The position numbers were made by a program, and so were the translations under genes. A stretch of 64,000 nucleotides of DNA from Misgurnus anguillicaudatus (Eukaryota; Chordata; Actinopteri; Cypriniformes; Cobitidae): the NCBI RefSeq assembly GCF_027580225.2, contig NC_073352.2:3288501-3352500 (forward strand), written 5' to 3'. Of the stretch, positions 22,088-34,325 are shown piece by piece. The notes beneath the pieces are model-generated. The model had not been told where the DNA came from. It did no database searches and saw only the letters and a list, made by a program, of their open reading frames with translations. How positions within the stretch are numbered: the stretch's first letter is position 1; every line of letters begins with the position of its first letter.

Positions 22088-25000
22088 TAAAACAGAGGCT
22101 ACTATCGGGCAGGATCTCCGCACAGAAGACCTCTACTACATCCACTCTCCTTCCGGTGAGACTACGGTGGTCCACTATGTCACACTCAGGGCACGCACTT
22201 CTGGATTCGGGGGCGGAGGGCAACTTCATCGACAGCTCACTAGCACGTAAGCTCAAGTTACCTTTCACTGCACTCACCCACCAGATTGCGCCCTTCGCCC
22301 TCAATGGACATCAGTTACCCACTATCAAGTACACCACAGCACCTATCACACTCATCACTTCCGGAAACCACACAGAGACTATTTCATTTTTTATTACTGA
22401 CACTGCTCTCTCTCCCATAGTTCTTGGTCATCCGTGGCTTCATTCCCATAACCCAAGAATTGACTGGAAACTGGGTTCTGTTACCAGCTGGAGCGAGGAG
22501 TGTAATAAGTCCTGTCTTGTCTCTGCTTGTGTTTCTGTGTCTGAGTCTGTGTTTCAGGGGAAAGCAGTGGATTTGTCTACCGTGCCCGCGGAGTACCATG
22601 ACCTGAAGGAGGTGTTCAGTAAGTCGCGGGCTGATTCTCTTCCTCCTCATCGTCCCTATGACTGTGCGATAGACTTATTGCCAGGTACGTTTCCGCCTAA
22701 GGGCAAGTTATACTCTCTGTCTGTTCCGGAGATGGAGGCCATGGAGAAATATATTTCTGATTCTCTGGCAACGGGGTTCATTCGCCCTTCCTCATCTCCA
22801 GCGGGGGCGGGGTTCTTTTTTGTGGGGAAGAAGGACGGATCCTTGCGACCTTGTATTGACTACCGAGGGTTGAACAACATCACGGTAAAGAATACTTATC
22901 CTTTGCCGTTGATGTCTTCAGCTTTCGAGAGGTTGCAGGGAGCGTCCGTTTTCACTAAATTGGACTTACGTAATGCATATCATTTGGTTCGCATCAGGAA
23001 AGGGGATGAATGGAAGACTGCGTTTAACACCCCTCGTGGCCATTTTGAGTACTGCGTGATGCCTTTCGGTCTCACGAACTCGCCGGCAGTCTTCCAAGCA
23101 CTCGTTAATGACGTGTTGCGAGACATGGTAGATCAGTTCATATATGTTTACCTGGATGACATATTGATTTTTTCTTCGTCTCTCCAGGAACATTTGCAAC
23201 ACGTACGACGAGTGCTTCTGCGGTTGTTAGAGAATGGGCTTTTTGTCAAGGCGGAAAAATGCGTTTTTCATGCACAGTCTGTTTCTTTTTTAGGACACAT
23301 CATTTCGACTGAGGGTGTTCGCATGGATCCTGAGAAAGTTAAGGCTGTGGTAGATTGGCCATCCCCAGAGTCTCGCAAGGCCCTGCAGAGATTTCTGGGG
23401 TTCGCCAATTTTTACCGGCGTTTCATTCGCAATTTCAGCCAACTAGCCGCACCTCTGACCGCTTTGACTTCCCCTGGTTTGACGTTCAGGTGGTCAGACG
23501 CAGCTGAGGCTGCGTTTGCCAAACTGAAAAGCTGCTTTGTTTCAGCTCCCATTCTTGTAACCCCTGATCGTTCACGTCAATTCATAGTGGAGGTCGACGC
23601 GTCAGAGGTGGGGGTAGGAGCAGTGTTGTCCCAGCGCGCATCCTCAGACGGAAAGGTTCATCCTTGCGCGTATTTTTCCCATCGTTTATCTCCTGCGGAA
23701 GTTAATTATGACATTGGCAATCGAGAGTTGTTGGCGGTCAAGCTAGCACTGGAAGAATGGCGTCACTGGCTTGAAGGGTCGGGTGTACCTTTCATTGTAT
23801 GGACGGACCATAAGAATCTCGAATACATTAGAACTGCCAAAAGACTTAACTCCAGGCAGGCTCGGTGGGCATTGTTTTTCGGTCGTTTCGATTTTACACT
23901 TTCTTACCGGCCGGGTTCCAAAAACATCAAACCCGATGCTTTATCCCGTCTTTTTGAGCGTTCCGATCGTACTGCTACTCCCGAGTCCATTTTACCAGAG
24001 AAAATCATTATCTCTGCGCTCAGATGGGAGGTCGAATCGAAGGTTTTGACAGCCTTAGAAGGGGTAACGCCCCCGGCTCGCTGCCCACCGAACCGTTTAT
24101 TTGTGCCGGAAGAGTTACGGTCAGACGTTCTCCAGTGGGGTCATGGTTCCAGTGTTGCTTGTCACCCAGGGGTTAGTAGAACTAGGTTTCTAGTCAAGCA
24201 ACGATTCTGGTGGCCTGGTATGGCTCGTGACGTCCACGACTTCGTCTTGGCTTGTTCGGTTTGTGCCGTTGGTAAGACTTCCAATCGTCCTCCAGATGGG
24301 TTACTTTTACCGCTGTCCGTCCCTTCGAGACCCTGGTCCCACATTTCGCTAGATTTTATTACCGCCCTCCCACCCTCTAGGGGTAATACGGTGATTTTGA
24401 CCGTAGTGGACCGGTTCTCGAAGGCGACCCATTTCATTCCCTTGCCCAAATTACCATCAGCCAAGGAAACAGCGGTAGCTGTCATTGACCACGTCTTCCG
24501 AATACATGGCCTCCCGACAGACGTGGTCTCTGACAGGGGTCCCCAGTTTGTGTCCAAATTTTGGCGAGAGTTCTGCAAATTGCTAGGGGCGACTGTTAGT
24601 CTTTCATCCGGGTTTCATCCCCAGAGCAACGGTCAAACCGAGCGAGCCAATCAGGACGTCGAAAGGGTGTTGCGATGTCTGGTTTCCAAGAATCCTTCGT
24701 CCTGGTGTCAGCAACTCTCAATTGTGGAGTACGCACACAATTCTCTGCCGGTGTCATCTACGGGCATGTCTCCATTTAAGTGTAGTTTAGGGTACCAACC
24801 ACCTAATTTTGTCAGTACTGAATCCGAGGTGTCGGTTCCCTCCGCAAACGCACTAGTCCAGAGGTGCCACCGCACCTGGACCAGAGCTCGCAGAGCTCTG
24901 CTCCAGGCAAGGTCACGTACCAAGGCCAAGGCCGATCGCCACCGGTCGAAGCCTCCCCGATACGTCGTCGGTCAAAGAGTGTGGCTTTCAACCCAGAATA

Positions 25001-25410
25001 TTCCGATGCGTTCCGTCTCGAATAAACTTGCTCCCAAATTTATTGGCCCGTTTTCTGTTACCAAAATCATTAATCCGGTAACAGTGCGTCTTAGCCTTCC
25101 TCCTGCGTACAGGAGGGTTCACCCCGTCTTTCATGTCTCCAAAATTAAACCGGTGATTTCTTCCCGTCTTAATCCGCATACCCCGGTTCCCCCTCCGCCT
25201 CGTATCGTTAATGGGGAGACCACTTATTCGGTTAACCGTATTCTGGACTCCAGACGGAGGGGACGCGGATTTCAGTACTTGGTGGATTGGGAAGGTTACG
25301 GTCCGGAGGAGAGAAGGTGGGTTCCTGCTCGGGACATACTGGATCACCGCCTTATTGATGAGTTCAATCAACAGGTAAAGCAGGCTGGGAACGCCGAGGG
25401 GCGTTCCTAG
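22051..25410 (+). CDS. pol: Pol polyprotein: protease, RT, RNase H, integrase, chromodomain
   Basis: 1119 residues if counted from the ATG at 22051. Domains in order: aspartic protease with LDSGAE at 51-56; reverse transcriptase with YLDD at 367-370; RNase H with its first Asp at 516; integrase zinc finger His698, His705, Cys735, Cys738; integrase core Asp768, Asp828, Glu864, a D,D35E spacing; and a chromodomain at about 1060-1105 (DWEGYG). Chromodomains of this group guide integration to certain chromatin. The frame is -1 relative to gag. It opens after a stop at 22036-22038, so it could be reached by frameshifting or by re-initiation. All catalytic residues I can check are present. Confidence 0.95.
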   Translation: MPEVPGKRPSPIVKQRLLSGRISAQKTSTTSTLLPVRLRWSTMSHSGHALLDSGAEGNFIDSSLARKLKLPFTALTHQIAPFALNGHQLPTIKYTTAPITLITSGNHTETISFFITDTALSPIVLGHPWLHSHNPRIDWKLGSVTSWSEECNKSCLVSACVSVSESVFQGKAVDLSTVPAEYHDLKEVFSKSRADSLPPHRPYDCAIDLLPGTFPPKGKLYSLSVPEMEAMEKYISDSLATGFIRPSSSPAGAGFFFVGKKDGSLRPCIDYRGLNNITVKNTYPLPLMSSAFERLQGASVFTKLDLRNAYHLVRIRKGDEWKTAFNTPRGHFEYCVMPFGLTNSPAVFQALVNDVLRDMVDQFIYVYLDDILIFSSSLQEHLQHVRRVLLRLLENGLFVKAEKCVFHAQSVSFLGHIISTEGVRMDPEKVKAVVDWPSPESRKALQRFLGFANFYRRFIRNFSQLAAPLTALTSPGLTFRWSDAAEAAFAKLKSCFVSAPILVTPDRSRQFIVEVDASEVGVGAVLSQRASSDGKVHPCAYFSHRLSPAEVNYDIGNRELLAVKLALEEWRHWLEGSGVPFIVWTDHKNLEYIRTAKRLNSRQARWALFFGRFDFTLSYRPGSKNIKPDALSRLFERSDRTATPESILPEKIIISALRWEVESKVLTALEGVTPPARCPPNRLFVPEELRSDVLQWGHGSSVACHPGVSRTRFLVKQRFWWPGMARDVHDFVLACSVCAVGKTSNRPPDGLLLPLSVPSRPWSHISLDFITALPPSRGNTVILTVVDRFSKATHFIPLPKLPSAKETAVAVIDHVFRIHGLPTDVVSDRGPQFVSKFWREFCKLLGATVSLSSGFHPQSNGQTERANQDVERVLRCLVSKNPSSWCQQLSIVEYAHNSLPVSSTGMSPFKCSLGYQPPNFVSTESEVSVPSANALVQRCHRTWTRARRALLQARSRTKAKADRHRSKPPRYVVGQRVWLSTQNIPMRSVSNKLAPKFIGPFSVTKIINPVTVRLSLPPAYRRVHPVFHVSKIKPVISSRLNPHTPVPPPPRIVNGETTYSVNRILDSRRRGRGFQYLVDWEGYGPEERRWVPARDILDHRLIDEFNQQVKQAGNAEGRS

Positions 25411-25420
25411 GGGAGGGGGT
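25409..25420 (+). other. Polypurine tract
   Basis: AGGGGAGGGGGT lies two bases before the 3' LTR and overlaps the pol stop codon. Such tracts prime plus-strand DNA synthesis in LTR retrotransposons. Confidence 0.8.
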
Positions 25421-25422
25421 AC

Positions 25423-25923
25423 TGTCACGGTAGGAAAATCCATTGTTTTCCTCCGTGTCATGTTTGTGTGTGTGTGTTGTTCACTTACCCTGCCATGTGC
25501 TCGTTAGAGCGATCCCTTTCACCTGTGTGTTGATTGTCTCGCTCCAGCTGTTCATCATTACATCATCTCCATAAAAACTCACCTGACTTTCTGTTCCCTG
25601 CCAGATTCTATTGTTTGCTCAGTCTCCGTGTTGCTTGGTTGTTCCCTGTGCTTTGGATTACGTGTTTCAGTTGGATGTGTATTGTCTTCGTCGTCTTCGT
25701 GTGGATGTTCCGTGTCAGTCTGGATTTCACCACTGCTCACCACTCCACCAACGTCGCACTCAAAACACCAACTTCCACCGTAGTCATCGTCACCATTGCC
25801 AACAACAACACCGGACTGGATTACTTCCGCATTTGACTTTGAATACTCTCTCTTTGTTTATATTTAATAAACATTGTTCATTTTTACACCTGCGTTTGCT
25901 TCCGTCTTTTACAAGTCATTACA
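25423..25923 (+). repeat. 3' LTR of the Gypsy element
   Basis: 501 bp, aligned without gaps to the 5' LTR. The only differences are 20877 G versus 25687 T, and 21015 G versus 25825 T. Poly(A) signal AATAAA at 25866-25871. The duplication ACAAG follows directly. Confidence 0.95.
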
Positions 25924-26024
25924 ACAAGTACGTACTGTAGAGGTACCCTGTTGTTACAAATAGGTACGCTGTAAATTTGGTTTAATTACGCGGTACTTTG
26001 CGGGTCGTAAAATAAAGTGTTACC

Positions 26025-26905
26025 TGTCTTTTTTATAAACACAGTTTATAGGTGAGCTTTGGGGTCCTCTGAGCTTAGAGGAACTGAGAGGGAGAAGGGG
26101 AAAGGCATAAGGTGTGGATCCACAATGTTTAAAACCAAATGTGAACAGTGTGGGAAGTTCACCGTATTCTAGAAAAAGTTCTGGTTCTCGAAAAAGAAGT
26201 GTTTTGCATTTTTGGGTTCAAGCCCCTTGCTGTGAACCCTGTGGGAGACTCGCTGTAGTGTAGAGAGTTCTCTTCTATATGTCCTCTTTAACTTTGAACT
26301 ATGCTGTGTTCTTTGCGGTAGGGCACCCTTTGGTCAGGGTCCTGTGCTCAGTAAATCAGCCAAGATGGTCGCTTCAGAGCAGCCTAGACTCTCTGCCCTT
26401 GCCAAGATGGCTGTTCCTCTGTCCTGGATAACATGGCTTTCACAAGCAGAATGAGGAGACATTTTTTTCAAGTCTTGACCTTATTACACTTTGTGAGGCA
26501 CATCTAAAATGAGCTTGTTGAATGCGTCACAACTTGTGGGTTTCACAGGCCGAAAGATATCATCCAGTTATGATCGAGGTCTTTCTATGTCTATATGTAA
26601 GAAATAATTTTTGTCTTTAAAAATATATATTTGGCATGGATTTTGTTCATGACTGTCAACATATTTTAGCAATAACCTTGAATCATAGCACACACTCTTA
26701 AAACTAAATGCCATCAAACCAAAGCCGTCTTGTGGCGGGGGGCACCTGAAGTGGCCAACAAGATTTCAGTGGAGGACAGTGCCACCAGATAGACCTGCCA
26801 CTGGGAGGATGTAGTATGTTTACAGTACATACTTCACCTACTCAAAATATTCAGTACTTACTGTTACAGTAAGCACAATTTAGGTCTAGCGGGTATGCAG
26901 AGAAA
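26025..26905. other. Intergenic DNA, no gene seen
   Basis: Between two transposons. No terminal repeats, no long frame, no RNA gene recognised. It may be unique genomic sequence. Confidence 0.35.
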
Positions 26906-28406
26906 CAGTGGTGGACAGTAACGAAGTAAATGTAATTCGTTACTGTACTTAAGTAGTTTTTTCGCGTATCTGTACTTTACTCAAGTACTTTTATTTTGGG
27001 AGACTTTTACTCCACTACATTTTAAAGTCAAATATCTTACTTTTTACTCCACTACATTTTAAAAAATCAGTCGTTCCTTTTTATTTATCAGTGGATAAAA
27101 ATGTAACTGGGCAAACTAAAGCTGCACAAAAAAAACTAAGATGCACACGTGATGCGTCAAACCACCAATCAGGGTACAGCATGCGCTTCGTTTTAAACTT
27201 GTTTTGGTTGCCGCGCTGTTTCACGTAAGCTACGTGAGTCACGCGAGTGCAGCAGCCAGCCAATGCATCGTTTGGAGAATGAAACTGCATTCAAAAACAA
27301 CGGAGGAGATAACTGACCCGTCACAACAACAATGGCCTTATTTAGGCGCATTTTTTTAAGTCCTTGAATAAAAGAACGAGTCCTTCGTGTCTTCTCTGCC
27401 TGCCTTGAAACTGTGCTATTTCATTTTAAAAGAATACTCTTTCAAATCTAAGGAAACGCGTAGAGGTAAGCCATTTTTATTCTGGTTATATTTTTAAATG
27501 AGCAATCTTAACAGTAGCTTGCAGAAAACTGTTAATTGTGTTGCTAAAATATATACGACGTTATCATGAATGAACTTTAAGCTATGCAGGCTGAAGCTAT
27601 TTTTAGCCGTATAGTTAGCTGTTTCACTTAAGTTCATTGTATTTGAAGCTCAGTGCTCTGTTATTGTGAAATGACAATGAATCACTATCAACACTGTTGT
27701 AAAATATAAACGACATTTTGACTAGCCATGCAGTGTATGATGCTTAAACAGGCAGGTGGATTGGAGTGCTCCCTATTAACTGAGATTGTTATTAATATTT
27801 TCAAAAGTTTTGCTTCCAAAATATATAAATACATTTAATTATATATTACAATATACATATGACATGCTAAACCACATGAAACGTTTCTGAAATTATATTC
27901 TGGCTTGTTTTATTTGTCAAAGAAAGGGAGACTGATTTCTAGATAACGTTATGTATTTAATATTTTGAAAACTATTGTGAACCTGTGCTTAAGTCAAGTT
28001 TTTATTACACTTAAACTGATAAATTATTTAACAAATAAATCTTGAAATGAGACTTACTGCTCTCAAATCCTGTTATTTCATTTGATGCTAAAGGAAATTT
28101 TTTGTTTTTAAGGTTTTAGGCTTATGATAATTTTAATAGACATCAGTGTCTGATTTATTAATGTCCTTTTATTAATTGATTGGTTAGCCAAGAGAGTAAT
28201 TTCACATCATCTGAGTTTTGTGACAAAAATGATACGGCCATAATAAATCACAGTACTACTTAAGTACATTTTGAGGCAGATACTTTTGTACTTTTACTCA
28301 AGTAAAAATTTTAAGCAAGTACTTCTACTTTTACTTGAGTAATATTTTACCCTCGGTATCTTTACTTTTACTCAAGTACACGATTTGTGTAATTCGTCCA
28401 CCACTG
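26906..28406. mobile_element. hAT-like non-autonomous element (CAGTGGTGGA ends)
   Basis: Left end CAGTGGTGGACAGTAACGAA; right end, read in reverse, CAGTGGTGGACGAATT. The 8-bp duplication CAGAGAAA flanks both (26898-26905 and 28407-28414). Subterminal regions carry many TTTTACTC/AAGTACTT motifs, likely transposase binding repeats. The 1.5 kb interior has no transposase. hAT assignment rests on the TSD length and the CAG end. Confidence 0.85.
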
Positions 28407-28414
28407 CAGAGAAA

Positions 28415-29131
28415 TAGAAGTCAGTACTCATGACGGTTTCATGTGGTGACAGGTATGACAAAAGCAGATATAGATATGACCACAAACTATACTTTACAAA
28501 CAGCAGATCATTCCAGCACTGCATCTCTCAATGGGTGACTCTGTGATGAGTTAAGATGACAGTAATTATACAGAAGACTTTTCTCATTTTCTCAGTCACT
28601 GAAATAGATTATCTAACTGATCAGCCCACACATCCACCAGAATAGACGCCTGAACAAATGAGTCCACGCTGAAAGCCATTAATAATGAATACTGGCCTAC
28701 AGTTTGCATGTTAAATGTGACAACAGGGTTCAGTTTTATTTCTCAAAACTCAGCAGGAGCATTTTTATGAATATAATATTGTATTTAGCTTCTAAGAAAT
28801 TGCCTGAAGAAAGCTGAATACTGATATAACCCACTGCATCGATGGCAGAGGTTATTGCTGGTCTTTCTCACTCATTTTGAATACCTTTCAGGTTTTTTTT
28901 TTTTCAGTTTGTAAAGCTGACTCAAGTGTCCTCACTTCAGATCAGGAGTGATGTGCAACAGTAGAGGTTATTCATCAACCATGAGTGAATTTTTTTTGCT
29001 GTTTTGGTTGTCTTTCTTTAAATGTTATCAATACACTGTAAAAAGTATCTATATTATTTAAGTGAAGAAACATGAGTAAATCAACTTAAATAATGTGGGT
29101 AAAAAAAACGAAAGCAGATAAAGTGATTAGT
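28415..29131. other. Intergenic DNA, nothing recognised
   Basis: No gene, RNA or paired repeats seen. The composition is ordinary and it could be unique sequence. Confidence 0.3.
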
Positions 29132-29527
29132 TAAAGGAAAACACCACAATTTTTCAATATTTTACTATGTTCTTACCTCACATCGACCTCGGGCGGAGTA
29201 ATATTTACGGAAGTTTGAGTCAGTGTAGTCAGGAGTGATGATGTTACTGCACACCAAAGTCGAAGTGCAATATGCAATATATACAATATAATTCATATTT
29301 TTATCCGCTTAAAAAATTGCCACGTTTTATTTTGTGCCACCATACTTACTCGTGTAACTACTCATGTAACAGTCTTTAGGGAAAACATAGAAGCGTTTGG
29401 TGGCTAAACTCATCCCTGTTTGGATCCTAAGGAATGAATGGGGCTAAGCTAAATGCTAACACATTCACAACACGCTGTACAAAAATTAAAAATGCACGCA
29501 TTTAATAAAAATAGGTATGTATTAATT
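29132..29527. repeat. Dispersed repeat (AAAGGAAAACACCAC type)
   Basis: Starts AAAGGAAAACACCACAATTT and ends with ATAGGTATGTATTAATTC. Both borders look like those of a fish interspersed repeat I have seen in cyprinid DNA. I cannot name the class and no coding frame is present. Confidence 0.35.
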
Positions 29528-29607
29528 CAGGGGTTTTCAAACTTTTTGTGTGTGTGGACCACTATTTGTAATCAAGAATTTCCGCAGACCACCTCATAAT
29601 ACTTATT

Positions 29608-29709
29608 ATAAAATATGTCTACACAAAGTCCTGAATTAATCTGCACATCTAAATAGTCATAAAATATGTCTACACAAAGTCCTGAATTAATCTGCACATC
29701 TAAATAGTC
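29608..29709 (+). repeat. Two tandem 51-bp copies
   Basis: Two perfect copies start at 29608 and 29659. They lie just inside a repeat that begins CAGGGGTTTTCAAACTTTTT near 29528 and has no visible other end. Confidence 0.85.
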
Positions 29710-30834
29710 TTACTAGCACTAAAACTGGTCATCACATCAGTACAACAGGTTTCTTAAAAGAAAGTTTACTGCACAAAACGGTTGCCACATATTCATACAC
29801 CAATCCATTTTGTACGGCACTGAACTTGAATGTCAGAGCCGAGCGCCACTGGCCTATTTTAGTAATCACATAATAACTTGAAAATTTAATTTAAAATTTA
29901 TAGCAATATTCTTATATCAGTATTATTTAAATACATATTCTAAGTGTTGGGAAAGTTCTACATGAACTAGTTTAGTTCACAGTTAACAAATTTAAAATGA
30001 ACTAGTTCAGTTCATAGTTCATATTTAAACATTTTGAACTAGTTCACAGTTCCAAAAATGAACTTATTTATAGTTCTTTTTTCCCATATTATTATTTTTT
30101 AAATGATTGCCATTCTAGCCCATCTAGAACCACCACAGACAGCAATTATTTTATCAGTTTTAACACTGAAGCTAAATGAATCAGATTTCATCTTCATATC
30201 CAACTTTAAATCCTTATCCGACCAGGGTTTACATTAGCATTGACTGTCTTTTAATTTTTGTATTTGCTTGCACATACCTTGAAAGGCTAGCCAGGTGGGG
30301 GTCGCACCCCGGGCAAAAACTGCGGTAAAGTTGGTTTGATATTCAGACATCCGGACTTTTGGGTTCAATAACTTTGTTAATATGCATTTAATAGTGATTA
30401 TTTCGTCAGATTACACTTACCAATCAAAATGTGCATATGCTACAAGCTGTTTTTTTGTAAAAGTCGCGGTTTTAAGAGGCTTTTAAACACATTAATCTCT
30501 ATGGAATGCTGTGAGGGACCTACTACAAATTACATGATACTTTTACAACAACCTGCTAAAATTATTGTGAACTGAAAATTTCTGCTTGTATTGATTAAAA
30601 ACGTTTCAGAGGATGTCCTGTGAGGTTTTCATTGTATAACTATTTGCCTTAGATGAAGATTTTTTCTGCCACTGTGTTGTGTTGATTTATTAATGTCATA
30701 AAGAAGTTCAATAGGTTTGGAAAAGATGGACTGAGTGCTCCAATGAAATCCTAATTTGGACCATACAGAACAGGTTACACCCCAGTTTTTCGAGTTCTTA
30801 TCTGTTTTTGTTAAGTGTAATAAAGAGATGTGAT
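29710..30834. other. Repeat debris and intergenic DNA
   Basis: At 29950-30090 the motif GAACTAGTTCA recurs in both directions, typical of a truncated inverted-repeat element. The rest, to 30834, shows no gene, RNA or paired ends. Confidence 0.35.
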
Positions 30835-31401
30835 CATGGCCGGACTTACCATTGGGCTTGAGTGGGCTTGAGCCCAGGGGCCCCGGCCAATAGGGGCCTC
30901 CGTGCCGGCTTGCGTTCGTTTGATTTGTTCAGTCGTTTTCATTTTTTATTTTACAGCCTATTGGTTAGTGCTGCATTTAATTCGTTAATATATGTCAGTC
31001 ATCTTGGTGCTGAATATGACGCGCTGAGTTTACTGCTTTTGAAACCCATAGATGCTAGTATAATAGCGAATACGCGAAATGAGAGTCATAAATGAGCTTT
31101 ACAGATAACGAGAAAGAGCAACGCGAAAATGAAGCGCTCCGTATGAAAGATTACTAGAGTAGGTCTTGTAACTCTGTTTTTTCTTGTTTGTTTGTAATCT
31201 AACGTGATACGCAGCAGGTATACGCAGTATACCCACTAGGAAAGGTCAAGGATTTCCATATACCCATTTAAAAAAGCGTGAAAATACTTAACAGTGTGTG
31301 ACACTTTCATTCATAAATTGATATCTGAATCACTCACCATTCGCATGCTCCACTTGCTACTTTGGCGGGTTGAACCTCATATACAGTCGGCTATTTGATA
31401 T

Positions 31402-31640
31402 TTGGTACATTTGACTTCATGCGGCACTGCGCGATCCGATCATTATATGAAATCAAATGATCACGGCGCAAAAGTGACTGTAAAGCAGACGGGGGTATTC
31501 ATGTGGTTCAACAACAGCCAAAAAAATGACATCAGAGTACCGCGAGAGCGATTCGAGAAATCATACGGAGAAGTCTGCTTTCTAATCGCTCTCGCGGCAC
31601 TTTGACATCATCACCAAGCGGTCTGCGTAGCGCCAAATTA
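31402..31640. repeat. Captured hairpin repeat (CGCGAGAGCGATT type)
   Basis: GTACCGCGAGAGCGATT near 31539 is mirrored by AATCGCTCTCGCGGCAC near 31584. The start, GACTTCATGCGGCACTGC, is shared with the MITE at 55211-55381. Related text is also at 16697-16830. Confidence 0.45.
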
Positions 31641-32640
31641 AATCCAATCTGCTCGCAGTCTGCAGCTCACACGACACTGTAACCAAACTGACTGTGAACG
31701 AGTGGAGCAGAGCAGAGCTACGAAACATAAAATCCGGAGAGTTAACCACGCACATATGATTATGTCAACATTTAAATCATCAGTCCAGTTTATTACTTCA
31801 TCTGGAGGTGAGGATTCACTAAATTATGGGCATGTTGATGTCCTGATGGTTTTTGATATAATCCACTAACTAGCCTACTGTACCTGTTTCTCTTTCAGCA
31901 TGTTTGCTTGTGCTTAACAGAATCACAGTTTAAACTTCTGAAAAGTGTTCATTTTTATATCTACGTTCAAGGTTTTAATGTATTACGTTCATATCAGACG
32001 CAAAAATTAATGAATGATCATTTTTGGTGTCTAATATTACATGATGGTCTTGTCATAATTATTAAATAACATCCTAAAATCTTTTCTTTTAACTGACTGC
32101 ACCACTTAGGATATATGAACACAATACGCTTGTTGATTATGTTTATAACTTTATATGTTGTGTAATAAGGTGAATGTTAATCAAAACATATCATTCTCTT
32201 CTTAAGCTAAGTCTAACACAATGATTTTAAATGTTGTTATGGGGTATTTTTAATGTGCATGATTAATTTGGATTTGTGACATCCCTAAAATACATGATTT
32301 AATTTTAGACTGGGCTTATGTTCTGCTATAGAGATATAGGGGTAGTTTCCTAGTCAGGTTTTATCCTAGTCCAAGACTAAAATGCATGTTTGATCTGTCT
32401 TAATTTAAACACATCTTGCACTGATATCTCTTAACATTGTCTCAAGATGCACACCAGTAATATTTTTTGTAAGGTTTGTCTGTAAAAACTAATTGAATGC
32501 CCTAATATAAGCTAGCAATAGGCCTAGTGCTAGATTAATCTAAACGCTGTCTGGAAACTTCCCTAAAATGTAGTTCTATGATATATTTTTTATTTTAGGT
32601 TGTTTACTGTATGTGCACTCTCAGAAGATAATTTACACAG

Positions 32641-32780
32641 GCTGTCGCTGGGGTGGTACCCTTTCAAATAGTACACTTTTGTACCTAAAGAGTGCATATA
32701 ATGGGTACAAATGTACCTATATCTGTACCTAAATGGTAAATATTAGGACCCATTTAAAGGGTACCGTCCCAGTGACAGCT
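32641..32780. mobile_element. Short MITE, 140 bp, inside the hAT-like element
   Basis: Left GCTGTCGCTGGGGTGGTACC and right GGTACCGTCCCAGTGACAGC form inverted ends with a few mismatches. Both continue into a CTTT / AAAG step. No coding potential. A clean duplication is not evident. Confidence 0.6.
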
Positions 32781-32868
32781 TTTGTACCTTTTGTTCTGAT
32801 AGTGTAGGGCCCAAAATTTATTCAAGCCCAGGGGCCTCCACCCTGTTAAGTCCTGCCCTGGATGTGAT

Positions 32869-33085
32869 CATTATAATAAAACATAACAGTGTTCTTCATT
32901 AAATGTTGAATGACAGGGTATACTATCTTTTTTATTTTCCTGTTGTATGAGATTTATTTATTTATTACATTAAACTCTCACAGTATTAATTGTTGTGTTG
33001 TGCATTAATTTATGATTTGATTATATGAGAAGGAGGCACCTACTCCTCCAAAGCAAGTTGGAAAATGTGTATAATTATTTGCTTA
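32869..33085. other. Spacer between transposons
   Basis: AT-rich sequence without a recognised feature. It supplies the TA target at 33084-33085 for the next element. Confidence 0.3.
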
Positions 33086-34319
33086 CAGTTTTTTCCAATT
33101 GCTAACACACTAAAATGACATAAACAGCACAACTATTTAAACTGACACACAGAGAGCAACACCTCTTCTCAAGTCTCCAAAAGTCTAAACACATTTTCTG
33201 CTTTACACACATTTTGCAATTTACAATGGCACTTTTTAAATGCACTGAACACGGTTCTCTGCACAAGACACAACAATCTGACATAATGTCACATGTTTGC
33301 CTTTTCAAAATACTACCATTCAAAATGACACTACACGAGCTAAATGGCCAATATATGTGCCACCTGCCCAAACACCTGAATGGTTAATTGTTAACACTTC
33401 AATCAGGATGTAAGCACTAGAAAAGACCACAGGTACGTCATTGGCCACAGAGCCATTATAGATGTTCCTGGCTAACATGGTGGGAACATCACAATGTGTG
33501 CTGCCATCTCCAAAATGGATGGTGTCCTCCACCGTCATGCCAACCTTGATACAACACAGCCCATATTCTCACATTTCTAGAAAGATTCCACAACATTCTC
33601 ATACCATCAGAGTGTATAAATGATGTAGACCAAAGAAACCGGTATGTTGTAGTATGGCACAACGTGAGCTTTCATTGTGTAGCTCCAGTCCAAAACTGGT
33701 TTGCTGACTACCAAACATTTATCGTGCAATACCTCCCACCATACTTGCCATTTTTGAACCCCATAGAAGAGTTATATGGAAGGTATATGACCACCAGCCC
33801 TTTGTGCGCATGCCTCTTTTGCAGGCTATGGAAGAGACATATGATGAGATTGATGTTGGTGCAATTTAGGGATGGATAAGGCGCTCAAGGCGCTTCTTCC
33901 CTCAATGTCTGGCAAGGGAATATATTGCCTGTGATGTGGACGAGGCGTTATGACTTGTTTGTGGAAAAAAAACAATTAACAGCATGTGTGTGTATCTGCA
34001 AATATTTTTGTGCATGTGAACAATCTAATACATATTTTAGTATTATGGCAAAGCATACTAAAGAAAAGTGCACTTTTCATTATGCTCAACTGTGTGTAGT
34101 TGGTTAGACAAAAATCTGGTAATATGAATGAAGTGTGTTCCAATTTGTGTCAAAGTTTGATTTTGATAATGTTATATGTAGTTTAGGTTGGAGTGCTTCA
34201 TTTTGTAGGATATATGTTGTATTTTGCTATTTGGGTGTGTGGTTTTGTAAATTGTGTTAAGTTTTTTGATAAAACCAGACTAGTTTGCAAAATTGTGTGT
34301 TAGCAATTGGAAAAAACTG
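33086..34319 (+). mobile_element. Tc1/IS630-type element, copy A (internally decayed)
   Basis: Perfect 25-bp inverted ends (starting CAGTTTTTTCCAATTGC) flanked by TA on both sides (33084-33085, 34320-34321), the Tc1/mariner target. Length 1234 bp. Only the last part of a DDE transposase is readable on the plus strand. The helix-turn-helix start and the first catalytic Asp are not found. Copy B, 670 bp away, is the same element in the other direction. Both appear non-autonomous. Confidence 0.85.
33664..33879 (+). pseudogene. DDE transposase C-terminal remnant, copy A
   Basis: The frame contains LPPYLPFLNPIEELY, the conserved block around the last catalytic acidic residue in IS630/Tc1-type DDE_3 transposases, where it precedes a Trp/Tyr-rich tail. 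The frame continues upstream without a start codon (VVVWHNV.. just before 33664), so the ATG here is internal. The N-terminal DNA-binding and first catalytic parts are lost. A copy with a few substitutions exists in element B. Confidence 0.7.
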
Positions 34320-34325
34320 TAATAT

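Larger units (their letters stand above)
20613..25923 (+). mobile_element. Intact Ty3/Gypsy chromovirus-type LTR retrotransposon
   Basis: A 5.3 kb element with two 501-bp LTRs, both starting TGTCACGG and ending ATTACA, flanked by the 5-bp duplication ACAAG (20608-20612 and 25924-25928). Between the LTRs lie gag and pol in overlapping frames, both unbroken, then a polypurine tract. The order protease, RT, RNase H, integrase, chromodomain is that of the Tf1/sushi branch of Ty3/Gypsy. The LTRs differ at two positions only, so the insertion is recent. It lies in the right arm of an older DNA transposon. All parts needed for activity appear present; activity itself is not shown. Confidence 0.95.
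17521..26024. mobile_element. Long-TIR transposon split by two later insertions
   Basis: The left arm begins GGTAACACTTTATTTTACG and runs about 240 bp. The same sequence in reverse complement ends at 26024. The 8-bp duplication TGTCTTTT lies at 17513-17520 and 26025-26032. The right arm is cut twice, by the element at 18728-20478 and by the Gypsy element at 20613-25923. Without these insertions it would be about 1.4 kb. No transposase is visible. The 8-bp TSD fits hAT or Zisupton-type enzymes, but the ends are not the usual hAT CAG, so the superfamily stays open. Confidence 0.8.
30835..32860. mobile_element. hAT-like non-autonomous element, 2.0 kb
   Basis: Left end CATGGCCGGACTTA and right end (reverse) CAGGGCAGGACTTA match at 12 of 14 bases. 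The 8-bp duplication GATGTGAT lies at 30827-30834 and 32861-32868. Inside both ends is the GGGCTTGAGCCCAGGGGCC-type block also present in the element at 18728-20478. No transposase is seen. Two other repeats are inserted or captured in it (31402-31640 and 32641-32780). Confidence 0.8.

Noticed and set aside
21427..22304. Several alternative frames over gag on both strands
   Set aside because: They overlap gag in other frames, lack motifs, and reflect the GC-rich codon use of gag.
33320..33538. Minus-strand frame in copy A with a twin at 35766-35984
   Set aside because: It runs against the transposase orientation, is present only because the element is duplicated, and has no known domain.
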